Under the pieces are notes generated by a model, which was not told the DNA's origin, made no database searches, and worked only from the letters and a program-made list of their open reading frames with translations. The position numbers were made by a program, and so were the translations under genes. Positions 46,301-57,269 of a DNA stretch of 64,000 nucleotides are shown one piece after another. Numbering within the stretch: position 1 is the stretch's first letter; every line of letters begins with the position of its first letter. Source of the stretch: Dichomitus squalens LYAD-421 SS1 (Eukaryota; Basidiomycota; Agaricomycetes; Polyporales; Polyporaceae); contig NW_006766887.1 in NCBI RefSeq assembly GCF_000275845.1, positions 480,951-544,950 of the forward strand, read 5' to 3'.

Positions 46301-47995
46301 GTCTGCCTCCATGATGGCCTGGAGGACCTGGGAATACGAGGAGTACACGGCGGTGCTCGCGACGTAGACGTCACCATGGTTCATAGCATACAAGCCCACA
46401 TCCTGCTTCCTGCGATGCGGGTCGACGGTGTTGCGAGACGTGTAGGGGGTCGTGTCGAGAATGAGGATGTTCACATTGAGCTTAGACGCGACGGCATGGT
46501 GGAGACCGGAAGCGCCAAGATCGTATGCCCACGCATCTGAACCGATGATCCAGCGAGAAAGGGCAGGAAGGAGGCGGCGCAGTTGGAGGATCTTCTGTGC
46601 GGCGGGGCTGGAAAGGTTGTTGGCCTGGATGGCGGCGACGAGCTCCTCGCCGAGGCGCTTGCTCTTGAGACCGTCGTCCCGAGCTCCCAGCCAACGGCTC
46701 AGAAGTGCGTGGATCTCCAGTGACACTGTCGAGTCGCGCAACAGATCCTGGACGGCACTGACGAGCTCCTCGCGTTCCTCGATGTCTCCGCGGGCACGAC
46801 CCAAGGCAAACTCCGGCGTGGTCGCGGCCTGGCCCTGCGAAGCGACAAGCTCAGGGGCGTTCAGGATCTCGAGGCGGTCCGAGAACAGGTTGTGAAGCAT
46901 CTTCGTGTACGCCGATTCGTGCCTGGGCACAGGGGGTGTCGCAGGCGCTGCCTCCGTGGAAGACGGGGATGGACCGAGCGAGAGACGAGCGGAAGGCGAC
47001 TCCGAGGCGGCTCGTTGCAGGAAGGCTCCGATGTCGCTGCCACTCAGGGAGCTAGCATCTCCCAGTACCCCGCTCTGCACTACCGGAGGGGAAGGCAGCT
47101 CGCTCTGCTGGATTGCGCTGGCCACTTCCAAGTAGAGCGGCGTCCACTTCATAGACCAGCGATGGACCTGCTCTAGAACAATGACGCGCGTCGTTGACGG
47201 TGGGATTGTGCCCAGAATGGCTGAGGAGGGAAGGGGCTTGAGCAGCGCGACATCGACGAAAGCCACGCCTTCGATGTCTGTGCTGACGGTTGCACGACCG
47301 AGGGTGAAGACGACAGTGTGCGGTTCAGACGCGCCATGCTGTGCGAATGGGCGAAGAGGACGACGGAGTAGGGAGACAGTTGCCAGAGCCGCGGACTGGT
47401 ACGTTTGAAGGAGACCAGCGGGGTCTGTGGAAGGCTTCTGCTCGGATCTCGATAGCGATCGCTTTTCAGAGAGGAGGAAAGCGGGGACACTGTCTTCGTC
47501 TAAGGAGTCAAACGTCTCATTGACATCTCCGAGGTGGAAGATGTGGAGAACAGCGATAGACTCGGTGAAGGCAAGACGTGAAGCGAGCAGAGCATGGTCA
47601 TGAGCCTGCTGAGCTGTGCGCGAGTAGAGCACGAAAGGCAGCGAAGAGAGCAGAACGAGAGCATCCGACAGATCAGAGCCGACAGCGATATGGAAGACGG
47701 TAGGGGTTGAGGAAAGCTCGGGGAGATGGAGAAGGAGATTGTTGAGAGCCTGGGGGTGGGCTAGGGTGGTGTAGGAAAGCAGGCGGGCGGCGGAGCGGTG
47801 TCGGAGGAGGGAAGCACCTGCGTCCGCACCGAAGGGCAGGTCCTTGACGGCGGCTCTGGTGTGTGGAGAGGCAGCGAGCGCATTGAAGGCAGAGGCAAAG
47901 GGGGATGGGCCAGCGGACGATAGGGAGTTTATGACCACATCAGATGCGAGATAGGCAATCCGCGAGACCGCTAAGACGGACGGTGATGGGGACAT
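43362..47995 (-). CDS. MET5: sulfite reductase (NADPH) beta subunit
   Basis: This sirohaem enzyme reduces sulfite to sulfide in assimilation, paired with an alpha flavoprotein not in this window. The start is ATG 47995 ([16 protein letters not shown]); an in-frame ATG 13 codons upstream is less likely. The first exon alone encodes about 1,000 residues. It holds a pyruvate:ferredoxin-oxidoreductase-like N-terminal part, then a flavodoxin domain ([50 protein letters not shown]). The reductase half follows in several exons: [38 protein letters not shown], then the 4Fe-4S/sirohaem ligands in ACVAFPTC and [15 protein letters not shown]. The C-terminus is [18 protein letters not shown]. The domain order and four Cys ligands match yeast Met5. 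Confidence 0.94.
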
Positions 47996-48477
47996 GGTCC
48001 AGGTCAGAAGCCTGAAAAGACAAAAGCAAAGCAAAGCATTGGTTTAGAGTGAATTTGTCATAGCCCATGTGAATGACATACTGGATGGTTAACTTCGCCG
48101 GGATCGTCAAGAACGGGGGAGACGGTTTTCAGACCAGGGGAGAGCTGGAGAGATACAAGATATATTGGAAGGAACTCGCCCGTTCATAACTGAAGCTGAA
48201 TTCCGAATTGTGCGTGTTGAGCCGGGTGTTGAGCCGGGTCAAGAACCGCCAGATTCCCCAAGCACACAACAACCACGCTATCTGTTTGCCCCTGCTTGCC
48301 TCTGCCCCTATCCCCGGGTTAGGGCTCCCCTCTCTTGGGGTTACATTGATCTCACGTCGGAGTCGGAACCTTATTTGTGCAACTGCAAAGCTGCAGCCCA
48401 GTATATCGACATCCGCAGACGCCCACATATTCCCTCAGCCTCAAGACTATCAACGCCCGACACCGACTCTATCCGCG
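47996..48477. promoter_or_regulatory. divergent promoter MET5 / eL30
   Basis: 482 bp separate the two starts. A direct repeat GAGCCGGGT occurs twice near 48220-48240. No clear TATA box was seen. Confidence 0.4.
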
Positions 48478-48989
48478 ATGGCCCCCACCAAGAAGTCCAA
48501 GGCCGCAAAGTCCTCCGAGTCCATCGCTTCCCGTCTCGCTCTTGTCGTCAAGTCGGGCAAATACTCCCTTGGCTACAAGTCCGCTCTTAAGCAGATGCGT
48601 TCCGGCAAAGGTTCGTCACTTCCACTGACTCTCTCTCCGGGGACTGGAGCGTGAGGCTGAGAAGGTCCCTTGGGCTGACCATGTTCTCTTTTCCATCGTT
48701 GTGTGCGTATCCGTCTGCAGCTAAGCTTGTCCTTATCGCCGGCAACTGCCCCCCTCTTCGCAAGTCCGAGCTTGAGTACTATGCTATGCTCTCAAAGACT
48801 TCGGTGCACCACTTCGCGGGCACCAACGTCGCGCTCGGTACTGCTGCTGGAAAGCTGTTCCGCGTCGGGTACGCCCATGTCTTCTTGACTCGTGAAATCA
48901 TTCGCTGACGCGCTTTCTCCAGTGTCATGACCGTCACCGACCCTGGTGACAGTGATCTTCTCACCGTGGCTGAGGGTGCCGCGCAGTAA
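48478..48989 (+). CDS. RPL30: 60S ribosomal protein eL30
   Basis: This is a small RNA-binding protein of the large subunit. Exons 48478-48610, 48721-48868 and 48923-48989 give about 115 residues. The spliced product begins [20 protein letters not shown] and has [20 protein letters not shown]. It continues [20 protein letters not shown] and [20 protein letters not shown], and ends [20 protein letters not shown] plus Q. This is the L7Ae/L30e fold at the usual length. Each intron has consensus donor and acceptor sites. Confidence 0.96.
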
Positions 48990-49384
48990 AAGTATCACCA
49001 CCGTACATGCATCATATGTATTGCATCATAGCAGGCGATTGTATGATTTTATGAGACAGCCCATGACCATCATACTCATAATACTTGCTGCCATGACCAA
49101 ATCGTGACTTGAAGTGCACCAGCTACAAGCAGAATCATATCAATCGTGTAGCTGCTGCATCGAAGTGGGCGTGTTCCAGTAGTCTTCGCATCGGTCAAAT
49201 TAGAGAGTAGGGGGGACGGAGCTCTCGATGCAGGCATGGAATACATCAACATAGCGTAGACAGCAAGTAGGAATACACGAATAAGGTTACAGCAAAGAGG
49301 GCGACATCCCCAGTATAGTGCGGGGTCCCCTCGACGCATAGTCGGGTTTCGAAACGTAATTCTTTCCTGCCGGGTCATTGAACG

Positions 49385-51107
49385 CTAGCTAGATGTGCAG
49401 GTCAGCCAGTCGCCCTCCGCCCACATGATCGTATAAGCTGCCGTGGAAACGTTGTCACTCACCTTTGCCACGATGCTTGTCCCGAGGAAGGCTGCCAAAC
49501 CGTCTCCCTTGTCCCGGTACTCGGCGAAATAGTCTGGCACTCTGAGCGTTCGGATGTTCCGGGGCTGCACCTCATTGTTTGGCACGTCAGGTGCGCTGAG
49601 AATGTACGGGGCAAGCCGGCCTGAGAGGGCCACTCCGAGTCCTGCTCGGGAAAGCACGGTCAGCCTCGAGGTCCTGCAAGATGCTCATACGATGCAAGCA
49701 TGTCGCCAACGGTACCCACCCTTGATGTGGTTCGTGATTTCCCCCGTCACGAACAGGCCCTGCCAGATGTAGGTGCGCTGGTCGACGTCTGTCCGCCCTA
49801 CGGCGTCGCCGACAGCATTCTGGAGAGGACGACGCAGGTCTCTGTCCCCCTTCTCGCGCACGCCCGGCACGCCGTCGAGCAGCGTCGGGTCGAACAGCGG
49901 CTCACAGAAGCGGTGGCGCTCCTTGCCGAGCGTCAGCTCGATGCCCCGGAACTCCGTCGAGACGAGGTCGAGGGCCTCCATCTCCTTCGCTCGCGCCTGC
50001 TCCGCTGGCTGCGCCTTTGCCTGGCGCCGCTTCATCCCGCTCTCGATGACGGCGCGTTCCTTGCCCGCCACGACGATCGCGGCGATGTCTGTGACCCCCT
50101 CGTCCTCGAGGTCCCGCGCGGCCTCGCCCTCCGCGAGGGCCTTGATGAGGTCGCTCTGCCATATGTGCGTCGCAAGCTCGAGCAGCGTCTCCTGCAGGGC
50201 CTCGGGGGACAGGGGCTTGTCTGCGGGGGAGAGGGCGGTCATGACGGAGGTGTTTGAGCGGAGGAGGTGCGCGAGGTACGCCAGGCAGTCGTTCAGGCCG
50301 AGAGGGACCGACGTCCGCGCGGCGTGCACGACGAGGCCGTCGTACACGGGCGCGATGTCCGTGTGGTCTCGGTCGACGTCGACGACGATGCCGCTCAGCT
50401 GCATGCCGGAGATGACGGAGTAGAACTGGGCCATGGGCCGGTCGAGGACGGCGAAGCCGGCGGCGTTGAACCGCTCGAAGAAGATCTGGCAGATGCGCTC
50501 GTACGCGTCGCGCGACAGGCCGGAGGCGATGGAGAGGATGACGGGAGACTCCATCTGCGCGCGGCGGAGCTTGAGCGAGGAGAAGAGGACGTATTTCCTG
50601 CAAGGGGGCGGGGCGCGTGGTTGGAATGTCGGTGATAGGTTGTAGAGGAGGTTAGGGATGTGAGGACAGATACGCACCAGAGCGCCTCTGCTTGTGTGTA
50701 GTCAGAGATGTCGCCCTCTGCAAAGGGCCATGAGATGACAAGGTCTTGTCCAGCGGCAAGGGCCTCGTCGAGTTGCGAACCAACAAGATAGTCGGTAACT
50801 TTGGCTGAAACGGCTGCGGAGGAACTCGAGAGACCTGACGATTTTTCGATCGCGTTGCGCGCAGAGACGAGAGATGCGAAGCGTACCGTTCTCGACGTTG
50901 GGTGTTGCAAGACTTCTCCTCAGTCCGACCCGGGCGGGTAAATCCTGCAAGTCCGCATCTGAAACCGTATCCGTCAAAACGTTGTAAATGGCGACGTACG
51001 ACAGTAGGCAGACGTAGGAGGTCATTAAGACCTTGTCCGGCACGGATGGAGGTGCGACCTGTCTCGATGATAACGACGGTCGAGTCGCGAAAGCTGGTGC
51101 TGCTCAT
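49385..51107 (-). CDS. actin-related protein, Arp9-like
   Basis: ATG 51107 gives MSSTSFRDSTVVIIETGRTS, then IRAGQGLNDLLRLPTV, an actin phosphate-1 region lacking the usual DxGS. An intron (50999 to about 50945) joins LPTV to DLPARVGLRRS. A second intron near 50893-50842 joins VENG to LSSSSAAVSAKV. The middle shows DLVISWPFAEGDISDYTQAE and VILSIASGLSRDAYERICQI. Next come FNAAGFAVLDRPMAQFYSVI and LSGIVVDVDRDHTDIAPVYD. A charged insertion precedes YIWQGLFVTGEITNHIKG, and the end is SGRLAPYILSAPDVPN-like plus DYFAEYRDKGDGLAAFLGTS. Degenerate nucleotide motifs with this insertion suit Arp9 of SWI/SNF and RSC chromatin remodellers, but other nuclear Arps are possible. Confidence 0.75.
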
Positions 51108-51365
51108 CGGGGCAGTGGAGGGTCGAGCAAGAGCGCGTCTCCCCGGCGCTCGCGCGATCACGTACAGACGCGTCCCGAACCCCACCAAGCGCCCGGAAGC
51201 TCCGTTGTTCGAACACGAAGAAACGCAGAACAACAATCGCAAAACGCTGCGGCTACAAAGCACGGTATCGACGAAAGCAATGGCGAATATTATCTGTACT
51301 AAAAGTACTAGTGTCCATCCCAATAAACCCCGGGTGATTCCAGCCCCACCAAGTACCTCAGGACG

Positions 51366-51866
51366 TTACGTTTCCTTGTTCCAGCCTTCCTCCGGCCACA
51401 ATCCTTTCCCGTCGATGAGTCCCGCCCGCTCGAGCTGCTCGAAACGCGCGGCAAACGCGTCGTATCCGATGCTCGGCGCTGGCGGTTTTTCGGGCACAGG
51501 TGGGTCGACCACTTGCTGTGGGCGCGAGAGCTGCAGCCAACTCTCTGGCGGCTTCGGCCTCACGAAGTAGTCGTGAATCTCGGGGCAGCCGCGCAAGTCC
51601 ATGGGGGGCAAATCTGCAAGTGGGATTGCGGGCTCCTCGTCGTCGTCGTCGTCTTCCTCGGGCGGCGCGGCTGCTTGTGTGTCCATCCGCCTCCACTTCC
51701 GGCGGCTGCCTTGCGAAGCGGTCGGCGTCTTCCCCCGTCGCGCTGGACGTACTGTTGGACACAGCAGCTTGTACACGGGAACCGGGTATGCTGGGAGCGC
51801 CGACAGCTCTTCCCGCGGATGCGGATGAGGGCGCCGAAGTTGGTGGAAGGGTTGGCTAGTGTCCAT
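51366..51866 (-). CDS. unrecognised small acidic protein
   Basis: A frame of about 166 residues runs from ATG 51866 (MDTSQPFHQLRRPHPHPREE) to the stop at 51366; the frame is open a little further upstream. It has an Arg/Pro-rich first half, then EEDDDDDEEPAIPLADLPPM, RGCPEIHDYFVRPKPPESW and IGYDAFAARFEQLERAGLID. The second half has coding-like composition with no repeats and ends in WPEEGWNKET. I do not know the family. The 5' end abuts a 15 bp hairpin and a low-GC block, so the N-terminus or promoter may have been displaced by an insertion. It could also be the last exon of a gene whose other exons are lost. Confidence 0.45.
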   Translation of the reverse strand: MDTSQPFHQLRRPHPHPREELSALPAYPVPVYKLLCPTVRPARRGKTPTASQGSRRKWRRMDTQAAAPPEEDDDDDEEPAIPLADLPPMDLRGCPEIHDYFVRPKPPESWLQLSRPQQVVDPPVPEKPPAPSIGYDAFAARFEQLERAGLIDGKGLWPEEGWNKET

Positions 51867-51878
51867 AGACAGGACATC

Positions 51879-51916
51879 GAAATGGGTTGTCTGTATGTGT
51901 GCAGACAACCCATTTC
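51879..51916. repeat. perfect 15 bp hairpin
   Basis: GAAATGGGTTGTCTG at 51879-51893 is the exact reverse complement of 51902-51916, with an 8 nt loop. It marks the left edge of the low-GC block. Confidence 0.85.
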
Positions 51917-52790
51917 CTGACCTCCCAAAGCTGCTGGTACATCCTGTAGTCACTATTGTCTCAGAAAATCAATCAATCTAGACAAACAACCATTTTCACC
52001 TCTGATTGGGCATGGGAGTGCAACTCTAGACAAGTGACTCAGATTGACATGTTGTTGGAGGGCTGGGAGAGTCCCATGGTATCTCCCAACACATCTATTG
52101 ATCTTGCACTCCCAGATGCCCTGGTACCCATGTGGAATTAGCTGCTAATCAGAGGACATGTTGCATGCTTAGGCACCTGACTGGATGAGGGCCCCTGCTC
52201 CTGACAATGCCTGTGTAAATGCTGCCAAAAAAATAAGAGCAAGTCAGTCAATCATACTAGATGGCCTCTCATTTGGCACTCAGGCAATATAGATTGTTAA
52301 CATGTCTCAAACTTTGCAGGTTGACATTTCTTGTCGATCTTCAGCAAGAAATGCACAACAACATTCACCTCATGCACTGTAGCTACAAAGAAATAATGTC
52401 GCACCTCTTGAAGAGATTTCCAGCTATTGAGCTCAGCATGACATCGGCCCCAGGTGCACATGATAGAGGTAGAGAGGACGACCTCTTTTGCTACATCCAG
52501 AAGATGCTGAGCAGTGAGAGGCACTGTTATGGTGTCAGTGGCAGACATGCTTCCTAACTTCTGTGCACTATCCACCATCAGGACATGTCTAAGCTGCATA
52601 GAAAGGACAAGGAAACAAGAAGATGGGAGGGGAAGGCAAGATGAGGTGGTTCACAAAGGCAGCTGGTCAGAGAAGCAGTTGTACCAAACATGGGTGGTCT
52701 GCATATTCTATGAATGCTAGGGTTAAAACAAAGCACAATTCTGAGTTGGTGGGAGAAACTCGAGTTTACGACTCCGCGCGTGAGGGTCAC
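51917..52790. other. low-GC anonymous block, possible inserted element
   Basis: About 870 bp have clearly lower GC than both sides, with many TG/CA words and A runs. No long coding frame is present; the longest, about 100 codons at 52297-52599 on the minus strand, matches nothing I know. No terminal repeats or duplication could be paired with the hairpin at its left edge. It may be a decayed transposon, but class is unknown. Confidence 0.4.
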
Positions 52791-53106
52791 CCGAGCGAAG
52801 CAGGGGGAACCAGCTATTTCGGGCGGAGCGTCGCCGGGGATGTCGTCGCAATGGTGTAACCCTAACGCGAGGAAGAGATTACTCCGGTTCCCCGGCGCTA
52901 TATTTCGCTCGTCGCATCAAATCTGTGCTCGCCGATCCCTGATTAGCTTCAGCGTAATCTAGATGACGATCTTGCGATGGAGGGCAGACTAGTTGTCATC
53001 GTTGAAGACATTCCACAAATTCTACCAAAGTACAACGGTCTATGTAGTAGGGAATCGAGATGACATAGTGCTCTACCCAAGTGACCACGATACCTAAACC
53101 GGCCTC

Positions 53107-54233
53107 TCACAGTTCGAAAAGTTCCTTCAGGATTTGCGCCGTTTCCGCCGGGCCCTTCACGGAGTGCCCAATCGTGCGAGGGTCTGAGTAAATCTCGTGG
53201 TCGTTGCCGCCCTGCATGCAAGACAACGATCTTCAGCGGTGAAGGCACGAGGAGCAATTGGATCGGTGTGACCTTGTGGGTGCTGTCTCCAAAGAAGTGG
53301 ATCTCCTCGAATTCCTCGTCCGCGACGTGCCGCAAACAGTAGGTCTTGTCCCACCCGCTGGGGAAGACATCAAAGGAGATCTTGCCCCCAATCGAGAAGG
53401 TGAGCCCGTAGTCTGAGAACTTCTCCCTGAGCACGTTCACGAAGGCTTGGCGAACGCCGTGTTGCTAGAGCCGGGGTCAGCCATGTCAGAACGCGCCGCG
53501 ACGAGAAAGCCCGCACCTTGTCGTAGGCCTCAAAGTCGTTCCGCTCTTGCATGCTACGCGGGGTGAGAGACATCGCACGTGCTCGGGATGGGGACTCACG
53601 TTGCGTTGCGGCCAAGCGGACTAACGTTGATCATCCCGTTCCGGAACTCGATGAACGTGCCCCTGCAGCCGGCCCCGCGTGAGGTCGCCATTTGCGCGCG
53701 TGGAAAGGGCTCGTTGCGAGTGGACGTACCGCTTGATGGGGATGTCCAGGTCGGCGATGTAGTGGAGGATGAAGTTCGCGAGGGTCTTGTACCGCTCCTC
53801 GCCGATGAACTTGATGAAGGATTGGGAGGGCAGCTGCTTGCCCAGCTTGAACGCCGTCAGGCCGTTCTCCGCAAACGTATAGTCGAATTCGTCCACCGCT
53901 GGGCGGTTAGAGACAGCTCAGCGCGGCGATACGCAGGCCTGAGTGAGCTGTGTGTGCGACGCACCGGTCGAGCCCGGGAGGGAGAGCTGTTCTGAGACCT
54001 TGACGAAGTCGGACCCGCCGACGACGCCGGTGATGACCTTCTTGCGTAACGCACGAAGGAGGTCCATCATCTCCTGAGATATCAGCTGGAGAGATAGGGC
54101 CGTCAAAATGACGGACGCGGGCCACGGCTCGACGAGCAGAGACACATACTTGGCGAGGCCGGGTCAGCGTATCGTCCACATCGAAGAGAACAAGCTTCTT
54201 GATCGGCCTGTCAGCAAAAACGGCAGAAACCAT
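53107..54233 (-). CDS. SEC53: phosphomannomutase
   Basis: The enzyme converts mannose-6-phosphate to mannose-1-phosphate for GDP-mannose and so for glycosylation and wall mannans. ATG 54233 starts [20 protein letters not shown], containing the HAD nucleophile motif DVDDTLT. A clean intron joins PRQ to [20 protein letters not shown] and [15 protein letters not shown]. Further exons give [89 protein letters not shown] and [20 protein letters not shown]. The end is [14 protein letters not shown]. About six exons of 250-residue total match the eukaryotic PMM family (HAD class IIB). All catalytic Asp residues are present. Confidence 0.95.
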
Positions 54234-54549
54234 CGCGCGGGTATGGGGTATGATCTGACGGCGAAAGGAAAGGTATGAAGAGGGGCGGACAGGGCAGCGG
54301 CTTGGGTAGCGTAGAGCGGCGGAATATATGCGCGCGTCGAGCGCGTCGAGGAATCAAGATCGCAGTCTAGATCTATAGCAGTCACGTGTAATCATACTGT
54401 CGCTGCTGCGGGCGTGCACCTCGGCGCACCACGTACGGAGGATAGGGACGACACGCTGGAAAAGCATACGTTTTAAATCGTCGAATGCGTAGGTAAACGG
54501 TTCGCTGTGCCAACATGCTTCGTAAAGGTACAGCGTGATTGTGCACAAC

Positions 54550-56831
54550 TCAGCGACCGCCTCCGAGAGCCCTCAGTCGCGCCTCCGCCGCGCGCGCCCT
54601 CCTCTCCCGCTCTATCTTCGCCCTCATCTCCGGCGTCAGCCCAGCCACGCTCTCCGCCCCGCCCGTCGACCCCCCAAGCCTCCTCGGGCCCCCGTTCGAC
54701 AACTCCTCCCTCTGCCGCCTCGCCTCCTGCACGGGAGGCGGCGGAGGCGACGGCGTCGCGGCCTCCCTCTCCCTCTCCCGCACCTCGCGCTCCTTCACCT
54801 TGTCCTTCAGCCCCTTCCGACGCGCCTTCTTCTTCCCCTCGCGCCCCTCCTCCATCTCTGCGCTCAGCACGCTCGGCACGCGCGCCCCGCGCTCGGTCCC
54901 GAGCCAGTCCCACCAGTCGGGGTGCGCCGCGGCCGCACGCCGGAAGACGTTCCGCACCTCCTTCGTCCGCGCGAGGTCGTACGCCGTCCGCCGCCCGCCG
55001 CGCCCGCGCGGGAGCCGCGGCGCGTCCGAGGAGTCGGACTCGGCGCCCGAGCCGGAGTCGTCCGCCGCGGCGCTCGCGCCGGTGCCGGGGGAGGGCGCGG
55101 GGACGGCGAGGGTGGGGTCCGCGCGGAGGTCTTCGAGGAGCCATTGCGCGACCTCCGCCTGGCCGGCGCGCGCGGCGACCTGGAGGAGGGTGCCGCCGCC
55201 GCCGCTCTCGGCGGCCCACTCGGGCACGGCGGCGTCGACGCCGCCGAGGGCTGCGGCTTCGCGGGCCCAGAACGGCTTGAGGGCGTCGAGGCGGCCGCGC
55301 TTGACCATGTCGAGGAGCCGGGCCCATTTGTCGCGGAGGAGCTCTTCTTCGGGGGAGAGTTGGGATGCGGCTGGTTTGTCCTTGTGCTTCGCGGCTTCGG
55401 GGTGCGGGGCGGGTGTGGGTTGGGGCTTGGGCTTGGGGAGGGAGGCGAGGAGCGCCTCGTCTTGGGCGCGGAGAGCGTCTTCGGTGAGGTGGGAGACTTT
55501 GACCCTGGTGAGCTCTTGGAGGCATCGGGTGAGCTCTGCTTGGGTCTGGAGATGGGATTAGAATGTACTGCATGCATGACGGATCTTATGCGTACCGGAC
55601 GTCGTGTAGGGAAGGGAAACCCTCTGAGACGTTCGTCCCCTGGTGAGATCTGTTAGTAAAAGGAGACAGCGGAGACATGAAACGATTTACATACCTTTCT
55701 CGATGACTGCGCCTTCGTAGTCGAGGAAGATGCGGCGATTGGAGACGCTCGCGCGGATGAAGATGCGTTCACAGTCATAGATGTCCTCCGCCCAGTCCGC
55801 GAGCAAATTGCGGATATCCTAGGATGCGTTGAAGATCAGGCGTCGCGCACAGGGGGAGAAACGAACTCACGTCTCGCAAAGCTTGCTCTCCGTAACGACG
55901 GAGCATTGCACCGGCACTGACGGCCTTGCTCTTTGCATTATCGTTCAAGGACTGCGACCCACCCTGCTTTCGACGCGCTGCAAGACTCACGGTGAGCTCT
56001 TGGAAATTGTTCTTAAGAATGCGGAGACGTACTGGTGTAGCGATGGAACGTCTTGTGCTTGAGGACCTCGAGCTCGGGCTTGGGCCGCCTGGGCTTACCC
56101 TTCTTGGTGAGCCCTCCGTCGTCATCGTCGCCGTCCGGCCGCTTCACGCGCACGATGGCACCGGCAAAGTGACCGCCTGCAGTCATGAACAGGGCCCACG
56201 TCCTGCCGTGCTCGCCGCCGGATTGCATCTGCTTGAGCTCGGAGAGGTACTCCGGAGGCGGGGTGGAGGTGGAGAATACCGTGCGGTAGATGCCGATCTG
56301 GGTCGCGGGAGGGGAATGGAACCATACTAGGGGTATTTGGGGTATGGTGCGCGCGGTTTCGTCTGGGGAGGAAGGGCGCGCGAGCTTGCGAGTTTTTTGG
56401 ACGAGAGCGGCGACGGCGTCGTCCCCGTCGGAAGAGTCTTCTCCATCGGAGGAGGACGCGGAGCCAGATATGGAGTCTTCGAGGCCTAGCGCATTGTTGA
56501 GGATCAGGGGATGGGGAGCAGAGAAGGGCGACGTACCATCAACCAGCTGGGCGAAGTGCTGCTCGGTGACGGGATCGGCGCCGTTGAGGCGCACTTTGAC
56601 GTTGTATCTGTGCCAATCGGAGCGGAAGTGGGCGCGCTGGTCTTCGACGTCGACAAAGGCTGCGCCGAGACAGATGTTGCAGGCGCGCGAGCCAGGGGCC
56701 TGTTGGGCGGAGGATTCAATACGAGGAGGGGGCACGGGTTCGGGCACTTGGGAGAGGATATTTCTGGGCACGAGGGTATCCAAGAGTTCTCGGGGGAGAG
56801 AAAACAGGTAGTACTGTTGATATTGCGACAT
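54550..56831 (-). CDS. VMS1: Vms1/ANKZF1 peptidyl-tRNA hydrolase
   Basis: Vms1 releases stalled nascent chains from 60S subunits in ribosome quality control and works with Cdc48. ATG 56831 starts MSQYQQYYLFSLPRELLDTL. A C2H2 finger, ACNICLGAAFVDVEDQRAHF followed by RSDWHRYNVKV, comes first. The eRF1-like VLRF1 domain shows GRTWALFMTAGGHFAGAIVR, KHKTFHRYT, and then RRKQGGSQSLNDNAKSK, which holds the family's GSQ catalytic loop across an intron. RRYGEQALRDDIRNLLADW follows. The last exon carries an ankyrin pair (GTLLQVAARAGQAEVAQWLL, TAYDLARTKEVRNVF). A basic coiled C-terminus ends RERRARAAEARLRALGGG with R. The last exon is extremely GC-rich. Confidence 0.92.
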
Positions 56832-57269
56832 GGCTAGGGATACAGAACGAGTGGGGGAGATGCGTGAGGGATGCTAGCTGGACTGGACGGCTTATGATGG
56901 AGGAGGGACAGGATGACTGTAGTGAGTGCACAGCGTACGGCTCGGAAGGGGCAGACTCACGGTGACTCTGGCAGGTAAGCTTACAATTGGATGGATAATC
57001 TAGCAGAGTGCGCGTAAGGAAAAGATTACGGATACAAGTACGCGAGGTGAGCGAGACGGTAGCTGTGAGCAAGAGCGAAGCTTAGTGCAGCAAGAGATGC
57101 GACTCGCGATCTGGCGTAGATCTGAGGTGAGATCAAGCGCCGCCTGTGGGCGCCTGTGGGCGCGTTTCATCAACGACCGCGACGGGCTGCACTCTCTGTC
57201 CCTCCGCTGCCTTTGCTCCTCTTCCCGCTGCCTTTTCACGCGTCTTTTCGCGCGACAGGCCAAGCCAAT
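56832..57269. promoter_or_regulatory. divergent promoter VMS1 / POL3
   Basis: 438 bp between starts. It has a direct repeat GTGGGCGCCT twice near 57144-57163 on the plus strand. No MluI cell-cycle box (ACGCGT) was found inside it; one ACGCGT does not appear until 57239 with an altered base (ACGCGTC). Confidence 0.35.

Noticed and set aside
52297..52599. 100-codon minus-strand frame in the low-GC block
   Set aside because: No recognisable motif, and no way to extend it by splicing. Kept only as part of the anonymous block.
54507..55656. Plus-strand frames of 257-373 codons opposite VMS1
   Set aside because: Composition is Arg/Ala/Ser/Leu filler caused by very high GC. The minus strand carries the ankyrin and coiled regions of VMS1.
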